This document shows positions 1-7,358 of a stretch of 64,000 bases of DNA, piece by piece (within the stretch, counting starts at the first letter, position 1; every line of letters begins with the position of its first letter). The notes below the pieces were generated by a model, which searched no databases, was not told the DNA's origin, and saw nothing but the letters and a program-made list of their open reading frames with translations. Both the position numbers and the translations under genes were made by a program. The stretch is taken from the NCBI GenBank assembly GCA_051252095.1, contig JBPOFK010000013.1:1-64000 (forward strand). Reading direction: 5' to 3'. Source of the stretch: GCA-2401735 sp051252095 (GTDB taxonomy: Bacteria; Pseudomonadota; Gammaproteobacteria; Burkholderiales; Methylophilaceae).

Positions 1-2046
1 GTACAGATTAATCAAAAATGGGTGGCTCTAAAGCAAACGAGCAATCAACCACTGTTTACTTTAGAAAGCACTGCTAAAATCCAAACGCCTTGCTTGCTCA
101 AAATTGAAATTGACCAACAAGCCTATGAAACTCATGACGTCTATTCTTTTGGAAGCTCAATTTCAAATGATGATTTATATTTGTTTGCAGAAGGTAAGCT
201 CAAGCAAGCTTACAAAATGCTTGGCGCACAAAAGCTAACGCTACAAGGTGTGGATGGTTATCGATTTGCTGTATGGGCACCGAATGCTGAACGCGTCAGT
301 GTAGTTGGCAGCTTCAATGACTGGGATGGAAGAGTTCATAGCATGCGCGCACTTGGAAGCAGTGGCGTATGGGAGATTTTTATCCCACATTTAACTACCA
401 ACGACTTATATAAATTTGAAATACGCAACCGTCACACTGGTCATGTCCTTATTAAAACTGACCCTTATGGTTTTGAGTTTGAGCATCGTCCAGGTAATGC
501 CAGCAAAATAAGCTTTAGCGACTATCAATGGCAAGATGATACTTGGCTTAACACAAGAAAAGAGAAAGATTGGCTACATGCGCCATTCAATTGTTATGAG
601 GTGCACCTTGGAAGTTGGCAACGTAACAATCAAGGTCATTTTTTAAGTTACAAAGAACTTGCTGAAAGACTCGTGCCGCATGTTGTCGAAATGGGTTACA
701 CGCACGTCGAACTCTTACCCATTACAGAGCATCCACTCAATGAGTCTTGGGGCTATCAAACAACTGGCTATTTTGGTGTAACCAATCGCTTTGGCTCGCC
801 TGATGATTTGCGATTTTTAATTGACAAATTCCATCAAGCCAACATAGGTGTTATCTTGGACTGGGTACCTGGACATTTTCCAAAAGATGACTGGGCACTC
901 GCCCGATTTGATGGTACAGCGCTCTATGAGCATGAAGATCCACGTCTTGGAGAACATCAAGACTGGGGCACCTATATTTTTAATTACGGACGCAACGAAG
1001 TCCGGAATTTTCTCATTAGTAACGCACACTTTTGGCTTAATGAGTTTCATCTTGATGGGCTTCGTGTAGACGCAGTCGCCTCAATGCTCTATTTAGATTA
1101 CTCCCGTAATGAGGGCGAATGGCTACCTAATAAAGACGGCGGCAGAGAAAATTTAGAAGTGATTGAATTCTTCAAACAACTTAATATGTTTATTGGTGAA
1201 GAATTTCCAGGGGTGCTGCCCATCGCAGAAGAATCCACGGCTTGGCCAGGTGTTTCAAGACCTGTTTATACTGGTGGCTTAGGCTTTAGCATGAAATGGA
1301 ACATGGGCTGGATGAACGACACATTAGCTTTTATGGAAGAAGACCCTGTTCACAGAAAATTTCATCATCACAAACTAACCTTTGGTCAGCTCTATGCTTA
1401 CAGCGAAAATTTTGTCCTTCCTTTCTCACATGACGAAGTTGTTCATGGCAAACAATCGCTATTGAATAAGATGCCCGGCGACGCATGGCAACAATTCGCC
1501 AATTTGCGGCTATTATTTTGTCTTCAAACAACATCTCCTGGTAAAAAACTCAATTTCATGGGCAATGAAATTGGTCAACGTAGTGAATGGAATGTCAACA
1601 CAGCTCTTGAATGGCATTTATTAGATGACAGTGAGCCCAATCATCACTTCCATCGCGGCATTCAACAACTTAATAGTGACTTGAATGACTTATATCAATC
1701 TCATGAAGCCTTATACGAATTAGACTTTGAACCCGCTGGCTTTGAATGGCTAGAGTGCCAAGATGCAGACCAATCAACACTCAGCTTTATCAGACGCGGA
1801 ATTAATCATACATTTGCTATAATAGTGCTGAATTTTACGCCTGTCCCCAGAATTGGGCAGCGTATTGGTGTGCCAATTGCTGGAGAATACAAAGAAGTAT
1901 TGAATACAGATAGCGCACACTATGGAGGTAGCAATGTGTGTAATGATGGGAACATGCAATCGGAAAATATTGCATGGATGAATCAGCATCATTCACTGAT
2001 AATGACCATTCCACCATTAGCTGGCGTGGTCATAACATTAACTTAA
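1..2046 (+). CDS. glgB: 1,4-alpha-glucan branching enzyme (5' truncated)
   Basis: It transfers alpha-1,4-glucan segments to alpha-1,6 branch points during cytoplasmic glycogen synthesis. The reading frame is open to the first base, and the visible protein begins at about residue 45-50 of E. coli GlgB (728 aa), so the true start lies upstream and 681 residues are visible. The GTG at 22 is an internal Val. A CBM48-type domain (WAPNAERVSVVG, FNDWDG) precedes the GH13 barrel. The catalytic Asp is in LRVDAVAS (codon 1069), the Glu in IAEESTAWPG (around 1228) and the transition-state Asp in SHDEVVHG (codon 1432). The C-terminal beta domain (FTPVPRIGQR, LNTDSAHYGGSN) is complete. pgi follows 50 bases on, on the same strand; glgA is 9 kb away. 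Identity is seen directly from near-full alignment with the family. Confidence 0.97.
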   Translation, partial: VQINQKWVALKQTSNQPLFTLESTAKIQTPCLLKIEIDQQAYETHDVYSFGSSISNDDLYLFAEGKLKQAYKMLGAQKLTLQGVDGYRFAVWAPNAERVSVVGSFNDWDGRVHSMRALGSSGVWEIFIPHLTTNDLYKFEIRNRHTGHVLIKTDPYGFEFEHRPGNASKISFSDYQWQDDTWLNTRKEKDWLHAPFNCYEVHLGSWQRNNQGHFLSYKELAERLVPHVVEMGYTHVELLPITEHPLNESWGYQTTGYFGVTNRFGSPDDLRFLIDKFHQANIGVILDWVPGHFPKDDWALARFDGTALYEHEDPRLGEHQDWGTYIFNYGRNEVRNFLISNAHFWLNEFHLDGLRVDAVASMLYLDYSRNEGEWLPNKDGGRENLEVIEFFKQLNMFIGEEFPGVLPIAEESTAWPGVSRPVYTGGLGFSMKWNMGWMNDTLAFMEEDPVHRKFHHHKLTFGQLYAYSENFVLPFSHDEVVHGKQSLLNKMPGDAWQQFANLRLLFCLQTTSPGKKLNFMGNEIGQRSEWNVNTALEWHLLDDSEPNHHFHRGIQQLNSDLNDLYQSHEALYELDFEPAGFEWLECQDADQSTLSFIRRGINHTFAIIVLNFTPVPRIGQRIGVPIAGEYKEVLNTDSAHYGGSNVCNDGNMQSENIAWMNQHHSLIMTIPPLAGVVITLT

Positions 2047-2096
2047 CAATCACTGATTATAATTATTTAAAACTCATTAGAAAAATAGATTAATAA

Positions 2097-3749
2097 ATGG
2101 CAATATTGACCCAACATCCTAGCTGGAAAGCACTTTGTGAACACGAAAAAGTTATCTCAGCGCTGCATATGCGCAATTTATTTGAAGCAGATCCAAAGCG
2201 ATTTGATAAATTCAGTTTAACGTTTGACGACTTACTATTAGATTACTCAAAACATCGCATCACAGAAGAAACACTCACACTACTTTTTCAAATAGCGCGT
2301 GAGGCAAAGGTTGAAGACTGGCGCGAGCGTATGTTTTCAGGTGAGAAAATTAACATCACAGAAGATCGTGCCGTACTCCACACTGCATTGCGAAATAGAA
2401 GTAACGAACCTGTCTTTGTCGATGGGCATGATGTCATGCCTGATGTCAATGCTGTGCTAAAGCAAATGCGCTTATTTTCAGAGAAAGTACGCAGTGGTGA
2501 TTGGAAAGGCTACACGGGCAAGCGGATTACCGATATCGTGAACATAGGCATTGGTGGTTCTGATTTAGGTCCTGTCATGGTGTGTGATGCATTAAAGCCC
2601 TATGCAAGCCCTGACCTAAATGTCCACTTTGTGTCTAACATTGATGGCGCGCATCTTATCCGCGCATTGGAAAAATGTAACCCAGAAACCACACTGTTTA
2701 TTATTGCATCGAAGACATTTACAACACAGGAAACCATGACCAATGCACGCTCAGCGCGCGCATGGTTTTTAAACAGTGCGCAAGAAAACACACACATTGC
2801 CAAGCACTTTGTCGCGCTATCTACCAATGCTGATGCGGTGACTGATTTCGGCATTGACAGAAACAACATGTTTGAATTCTGGGACTGGGTTGGCGGAAGG
2901 TACTCTTTATGGTCAGCAATTGGTTTATCCATTGCTCTCTATGTTGGCATGGATCACTTCGAGGACTTGCTTGCAGGCGGCCATGATATGGACAAGCATT
3001 TCAGAACTGCACCGCTTGAGCAAAATATGCCAGTCATTATGGCGCTAATTGGCATCTGGTATAACAACTTCTTCCATGCAGATTCACATGTCATCTTGCC
3101 ATACGATCAAAGCATGGCTCGCTTTCCAGCCTATATGCAGCAAGCCGATATGGAAAGTAATGGTAAATTCATGTGCCGAGATGGTAAGCGCGTTCACTAT
3201 AAAACAGGACCAATTATTTGGGGTGAAGCTGGTACCAATGGTCAACATGCATTTTACCAACTCATTCACCAAGGCACACCGATTGTGCCAGCTGATTTCA
3301 TCATGCCTATTCACAGTCATTATGAAGTTGGCACGAATGGAAACGAGCATCATAAAATATTGCTTGCAAACTTCCTTGCCCAAACACAAGCACTGATGCT
3401 AGGTAAAACAAAAGACGAAGCGCGTGCCGAATTAGAGCAACAAGGGTTGTCTGGTGATAAATTAGAAAAATTATTACCGCATAAAATTTTCGAAGGTGAC
3501 CGCCCAACGACGTCAATTTTATTTAATAAACTAACGCCTCATACTTTAGGCAGACTTATTGCCCTTTATGAACATAAGATATTTGTTCAAGGCATTATTT
3601 GGGATATTAATAGTTATGACCAATGGGGGGTTGAATATGGCAAACAAATTGCTAGTCGCATTTTGCCGCAACTGACTAATGATGAAGTGGTCACAAATTA
3701 TGACAGTTCAACCAATGGGCTGATTAACTATACCAAGTCTAATACTTGA
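2097..3749 (+). CDS. pgi: Glucose-6-phosphate isomerase
   Basis: It interconverts glucose 6-phosphate and fructose 6-phosphate in the cytoplasm, linking glycolysis, gluconeogenesis or the sugar-phosphate cycles to glycogen synthesis. The 550-residue length is normal for the bacterial enzyme. Visible signatures are the sugar-phosphate-binding segment NIGIGGSDLGP, the catalytic Glu segment GEAGTNGQHAFYQLIHQGT, the substrate-binding His region with HSHYEVG, and the C-terminal YDQWGVEYGK with its catalytic Lys. The ATG at 2097 lacks a strong Shine-Dalgarno sequence, but the protein start matches the family. It lies 50 bases after glgB and is probably cotranscribed with it. A strong hairpin terminator follows at 3776. 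Confidence 0.97.
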   Translation: MAILTQHPSWKALCEHEKVISALHMRNLFEADPKRFDKFSLTFDDLLLDYSKHRITEETLTLLFQIAREAKVEDWRERMFSGEKINITEDRAVLHTALRNRSNEPVFVDGHDVMPDVNAVLKQMRLFSEKVRSGDWKGYTGKRITDIVNIGIGGSDLGPVMVCDALKPYASPDLNVHFVSNIDGAHLIRALEKCNPETTLFIIASKTFTTQETMTNARSARAWFLNSAQENTHIAKHFVALSTNADAVTDFGIDRNNMFEFWDWVGGRYSLWSAIGLSIALYVGMDHFEDLLAGGHDMDKHFRTAPLEQNMPVIMALIGIWYNNFFHADSHVILPYDQSMARFPAYMQQADMESNGKFMCRDGKRVHYKTGPIIWGEAGTNGQHAFYQLIHQGTPIVPADFIMPIHSHYEVGTNGNEHHKILLANFLAQTQALMLGKTKDEARAELEQQGLSGDKLEKLLPHKIFEGDRPTTSILFNKLTPHTLGRLIALYEHKIFVQGIIWDINSYDQWGVEYGKQIASRILPQLTNDEVVTNYDSSTNGLINYTKSNT

Positions 3750-3775
3750 AAAACGCATAATTAAAATTTTGCAAG

Positions 3776-3802
3776 AAAAAGCTGGGGCATCCCAGCTTTT
3801 TT
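3776..3802. terminator. Bidirectional intrinsic terminator between pgi and sppA
   Basis: The stem AAAAAGCTGGG (3776-3786) pairs with CCCAGCTTTTTT (3791-3802) around a GCAT loop. Oligo-A upstream and oligo-T downstream let it work on both strands, fitting its place between the convergent genes pgi and sppA. Confidence 0.85.
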
Positions 3803-3812
3803 GTTTTATAAA

Positions 3813-4772
3813 TTAGCGCAATGACCACCCTTGGCTTTTACTGTCAAAGCCAGTATGTTCAGCAATACTGGCGCCCAACCTTTTAGCAAAGCGATCCGCA
3901 AAACTTTCCTGATAAGTAAAATCAACAATCTCTTTTTGTTTAATAATGTCTCTAGCAACATAATCCGTATTGCCAAGCGCATCGGCCAAGCCAATTTTAA
4001 TGCTTTCCTCGCCCGTCCAGAATAAACCACTAAATGTTTCTTCAGTTTCATTCAAACGGTCACCTCTTCCTTCTCTAACAACGGTTTTAAACTGCTCATG
4101 AATCTCGTTTAACATTTTTTTGGCATAAACTTCGTGCTCGGGTTTAACGGGTGAAAATGGGTCAAGCATCGCCTTATTTTTACCTGCAGTTAACAAGCGT
4201 CTTTCTATGCCTAGTTTTTCCATTGTGCCAGTAAAGCCATAACCATCCATTAAGACACCGATAGAACCAACGATACTTGCTTTGTCTACATAAATTTTAT
4301 CTGCTGCTGCTGCAATGTAATATCCACCAGAAGCACAGATATCTTCCACTACTGCATAAACTGGAATCTTTGGATGTAACTTTTTCTGACGTTTAATTTC
4401 TTCGTTAATAATACCCGCTTGTACAGGACTTCCGCCTGGACTATTAATACGTAAAATAATGCCTTTAGTACCTTTGTTATCATAGGCATTTGTTAAACTA
4501 TTAATAACTGCCTCCGCATTAACTTCTCCACCAGGCAAAATGACGCCAGCAATATTGATTAAAGCGGTATGTTCTCCAATAACGGCTTTACCATCCTTCA
4601 CAACCCAACCGACGGCATAGGCGAGCAACGTAAATAGATAAACAAATAACAATATTTTAAAAAATACACTCCACCGCCTAGCAGTTTTTTGCTCTTTCAA
4701 ACTGGCCATAGCCAACTTTTCAATCACTTCTTTTTGCCAGCGGCTATCTTCAGTATTTGTATTTTCTGACAT
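3813..4772 (-). CDS. sppA: Signal peptide peptidase SppA, S49 family
   Basis: This membrane-anchored serine protease degrades cleaved signal peptides. It has 319 residues, the short single-domain form rather than the 67-kDa E. coli form. One transmembrane segment lies at about residues 36-58 and the protease domain follows, outside the membrane. The nucleophile is probably Ser148 in CASGGYY and the general base Lys200 (or Lys198) in AGKNKAM, with spacing that matches the Ser147/Lys199 dyad I recall for Bacillus SppA. The LRINSPGGSPVQAG loop is also typical. It is the last gene of the rluC-HAD-Rieske-sppA minus-strand group, 40 bases after the Rieske gene, and ends at a shared terminator with pgi. 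Confidence 0.93.
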   Translation of the reverse strand: MSENTNTEDSRWQKEVIEKLAMASLKEQKTARRWSVFFKILLFVYLFTLLAYAVGWVVKDGKAVIGEHTALINIAGVILPGGEVNAEAVINSLTNAYDNKGTKGIILRINSPGGSPVQAGIINEEIKRQKKLHPKIPVYAVVEDICASGGYYIAAAADKIYVDKASIVGSIGVLMDGYGFTGTMEKLGIERRLLTAGKNKAMLDPFSPVKPEHEVYAKKMLNEIHEQFKTVVREGRGDRLNETEETFSGLFWTGEESIKIGLADALGNTDYVARDIIKQKEIVDFTYQESFADRFAKRLGASIAEHTGFDSKSQGWSLR

Positions 4773-4812
4773 TTTAATTTCCTAATAAATTATTTTTATT
4801 GATAAAGTTCAC

Positions 4813-5163
4813 TCAATCCGGTTCTAGATGAATGGTAATAACATCATCTTCTTCTGTCACAGGCAGCGGTTGTAAACGCTTTCCTTTGCATGGACCATAG
4901 ACACAATATCCTGTATCAGGTTCATAAGAAGCACCGTGAGTTGCGCAAATTAAAAAATCTTTATCTAGTGTAAAAAACTCACCCTCTTGCCAATCAAGCT
5001 CCACAGGTATGTGTGCACACTGATTAACATAAGCATACGGCTTATTCTCGAATCGTATCACAAAGCCTGTCAGGTGCTCACTTAATTGCGGCAAGTCAAA
5101 ACGTAAACCTGTCGACTTCTCTTGCAAATCACTACTCTTGAATGTTATTGCTTTATCACGCAT
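4813..5163 (-). CDS. Small Rieske [2Fe-2S] protein
   Basis: A 116-residue protein consisting almost only of a Rieske domain. The cluster ligands are seen as CAH (about residues 48-50) and CATHGA (about residues 73-78), the CxH...CxxH pattern. There is no signal peptide or transmembrane segment, so it is a soluble cytoplasmic ferredoxin-like protein. Its ATG overlaps the 3' end of the HAD phosphatase gene by 8 bases, indicating translational coupling. The electron partner is unknown. Its place beside rluC and sppA gives no functional clue, although I recall this neighbourhood from other betaproteobacteria. Confidence 0.85.
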   Translation of the reverse strand: MRDKAITFKSSDLQEKSTGLRFDLPQLSEHLTGFVIRFENKPYAYVNQCAHIPVELDWQEGEFFTLDKDFLICATHGASYEPDTGYCVYGPCKGKRLQPLPVTEEDDVITIHLEPD

Positions 5164-5812
5164 TGTTTAACAACCATTCTGCTAAATCATTAAACTGATT
5201 GAATATACCCTTTGGATGATGCTTCAGTAAGGCATCACTAGTATGAGCGCCAAAAGTCACAGCTAAGCTATCTACGCCTGCATTTTTCGCCATTTGCAAA
5301 TCATAAGTGCTATCTCCAATCATCAGTGTCCGCTCTGGCGTCACTACTAACGCATCCATTAGCTCATCTAACATCTGTGGATGCGGTTTCGAGAAGCACT
5401 CATCAACTGTTCTGGTTTCCTTAAAATATTTAGTGGTAGTCGTGTGTTGCAAAGCCAAATTCAATCCTCTTCGCCCTTTTCCAGTTGCAACTGCCTGTTT
5501 ATAACCACGCCGCCATAACTCAGAAAGTAACGCCCCAGCTCCATCAAATAAAGGTACTCCTTTTTCCTTAGCAAAATAATTTAAGGTATATTGTCGAGCT
5601 AAAACTTGCGCTTGCGCTTCTGATATATTGGGATATAAGGCTCGAATTGACTCATGCAAGCCCAAACCAATGACGCCTCTTGCTGTTTCTTCCGTTAGCT
5701 TATTCAAGCCCACCTCTTCAGCAGCTAGCATTAATGCTCGCGCAATCATGCCTGTAGAATCGGCTAAAGTCCCATCCCAATCCCACACAATTAAGTCGTA
5801 TTTTTTTTTCAT
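5156..5812 (-). CDS. HAD-superfamily hydrolase, phosphoglycolate phosphatase-like
   Basis: A 218-residue subfamily IA HAD phosphatase. Motif I is DWDGTLADST near residues 11-20 (nucleophile and acid/base Asp), motif II is the Thr in VATGKG, motif III is the Lys in SKPHPQ, and motif IV is IGDSTYDLQMAKNAG. The cap sequence resembles Gph and PpaX enzymes that dephosphorylate 2-phosphoglycolate or pyrophosphate, but substrate cannot be read from sequence. It lies 27 bases downstream of rluC and overlaps the Rieske gene, so the genes are probably cotranscribed. Confidence 0.88.
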   Translation of the reverse strand: MKKKYDLIVWDWDGTLADSTGMIARALMLAAEEVGLNKLTEETARGVIGLGLHESIRALYPNISEAQAQVLARQYTLNYFAKEKGVPLFDGAGALLSELWRRGYKQAVATGKGRRGLNLALQHTTTTKYFKETRTVDECFSKPHPQMLDELMDALVVTPERTLMIGDSTYDLQMAKNAGVDSLAVTFGAHTSDALLKHHPKGIFNQFNDLAEWLLNNA

Positions 5813-5839
5813 CTGGTTAAAAACGTTCTGGCTTATTTA

Positions 5840-6832
5840 TCAAGATTTTTTCGTTAATGATTGTTTAAAACTTTCTAACATATTGGGCAATGGGGCCACT
5901 AATCGCAATCGAGCATTAGTCAAAGGATGTTGCAGTTTGGTTTCATACGAATGTAGAAACATACGCTTTAAACCTTTTTTGTGTAATTGTTTATTTAGCT
6001 CAAAGTCGCCATATTTATCATCGCCCAGAATTGGAAAACCCAAATGGGCCAATTGCACTCTTAACTGGTGTGTACGCCCAGTCACCAACTTTGCTTCCAA
6101 TAAACTGAACCCCTCAAATGATTCTTTCAGATAAAAAACAGTTTCCGACACTTGCGCTTCATCGTACTTATCTTTGTGTTTGTCTGTGACGACATTCACA
6201 CGCCTTTCGCCACTCGGCAATACATATTTTTGTAAATCCAAGACAACTCGTTTCTTTGCTTCTACCCATTCACCTGAGACCATAACAGCATAGCGTTTAT
6301 CCGTTTTATTTGCTCTAATCGCCGCATGTAATGCGACGAGTGCGGTACGCTTTTTTGCCAATAGCAACACACCGGATGTTTCACGATCTAAACGATGCAC
6401 TAATTCTAAAAACTTTGCTGCTGGTCTTTCTAAACGCAATTGTTCAATCACGCCGCGACTCACACCACTTCCGCCGTGTACGGCATATCCAGCCGGCTTA
6501 TCAATAACCAAAATTGACTCATCCTCATAGATTACTGCCTGATCAAACACTGGCTTGATTGAAACATGCCCTGCTGCTTTAGGCTGTGTTGTGGTACGGA
6601 TCGGAGGGATGCGTACTACATCATTAAGCTTTAATTTATGTGAAGCATCTACGCGCCCTTTGTTCACACGGACCTCGCCGCTGCGCAAAATGCGGTAAAT
6701 ATGTCGCTTTGGTACCCCTTTTAGCATTTTTGCTAAAAAATTATCAATCCGTTGCCCTTCACTCGCTTCATCAACTTCTATTTTAGCCGCAGCAGTGGCG
6801 CTGACTTGTTTATTTTCACTTACTTGCGTCAT
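5840..6832 (-). CDS. rluC: 23S rRNA pseudouridine synthase RluC
   Basis: It converts specific uridines of 23S rRNA (955, 2504 and 2580 in E. coli) to pseudouridine. The 330-residue protein has an N-terminal S4 RNA-binding domain (RIDNFLAKMLKGVPKRHIYRI, about residues 28-90) and a catalytic domain with the invariant Asp in VHRLDRETSG. The Thr/Gly-rich TGRTHQLRVQLAH motif follows. It is divergent from rne across a 526-base leader, the same arrangement as in E. coli, which supports RluC over other Rlu paralogues. It heads the minus-strand group that runs to sppA. Confidence 0.92.
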   Translation of the reverse strand: MTQVSENKQVSATAAAKIEVDEASEGQRIDNFLAKMLKGVPKRHIYRILRSGEVRVNKGRVDASHKLKLNDVVRIPPIRTTTQPKAAGHVSIKPVFDQAVIYEDESILVIDKPAGYAVHGGSGVSRGVIEQLRLERPAAKFLELVHRLDRETSGVLLLAKKRTALVALHAAIRANKTDKRYAVMVSGEWVEAKKRVVLDLQKYVLPSGERRVNVVTDKHKDKYDEAQVSETVFYLKESFEGFSLLEAKLVTGRTHQLRVQLAHLGFPILGDDKYGDFELNKQLHKKGLKRMFLHSYETKLQHPLTNARLRLVAPLPNMLESFKQSLTKKS

Positions 6833-7358
6833 ATATTTTGCTTAAAAGCCCAATTAAGCCTATACTCTAGTGTCGTCAAAAAATGTTAATAATGCATTTA
6901 TTTCCGACACTAAAATATTACTTTTTAAGAATATTTAAATTAAAGAACATTTGGTTAATACCGCTCGCCATATTAAGTAGCGATAAAAAAATTTGCGCTC
7001 TAGCCGCTGCAGATAATGAAAATAAAGTGCGACTATAGTTACTGAAGAACTAATTTTAACGAATTTATCGCTGCAAAGCATGAATTTTAAGCCTATTTTA
7101 AGTGAAACGCTCATTCATCTCATCATGATTGATAGAAAAATGTAAATGTCATAACGGTGTGCATTAGCACCTCGAGGACCATATTGTCCAGACAGATTAA
7201 AATTTTTGCCTAAGCAACAACTTAAATCAAGCTTATACAGGTGACAACTTAAATATAGTGTCCAGATGTCGTTAGCATCACTCAACATGATGCATCTTCA
7301 GTATTCTATCTCCGCTTGAAATCTCAAAAAATCTGCCCGCTGAGCGTGGGAGTACATA
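6833..7358. promoter_or_regulatory. Divergent rluC/rne intergenic region with long rne leader
   Basis: This is the only stretch over 500 bases without an established gene. In E. coli the equivalent gap holds a 361-nt rne leader whose hairpins mediate RNase E autoregulation. Seen here: a hairpin GTGC-ATTA-GCAC at 7159-7170, a second GGAC-N6-GTCC at 7176-7189, and a short stem CCCGC/GTGGG at 7336-7350 that covers part of the Shine-Dalgarno GGGAG (7348-7352). A 51-codon open frame (6883-7038) is probably fortuitous. That the leader is regulatory is inferred from the gene arrangement, not shown by homology. I could not assign a convincing sigma-70 promoter. Confidence 0.5.
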
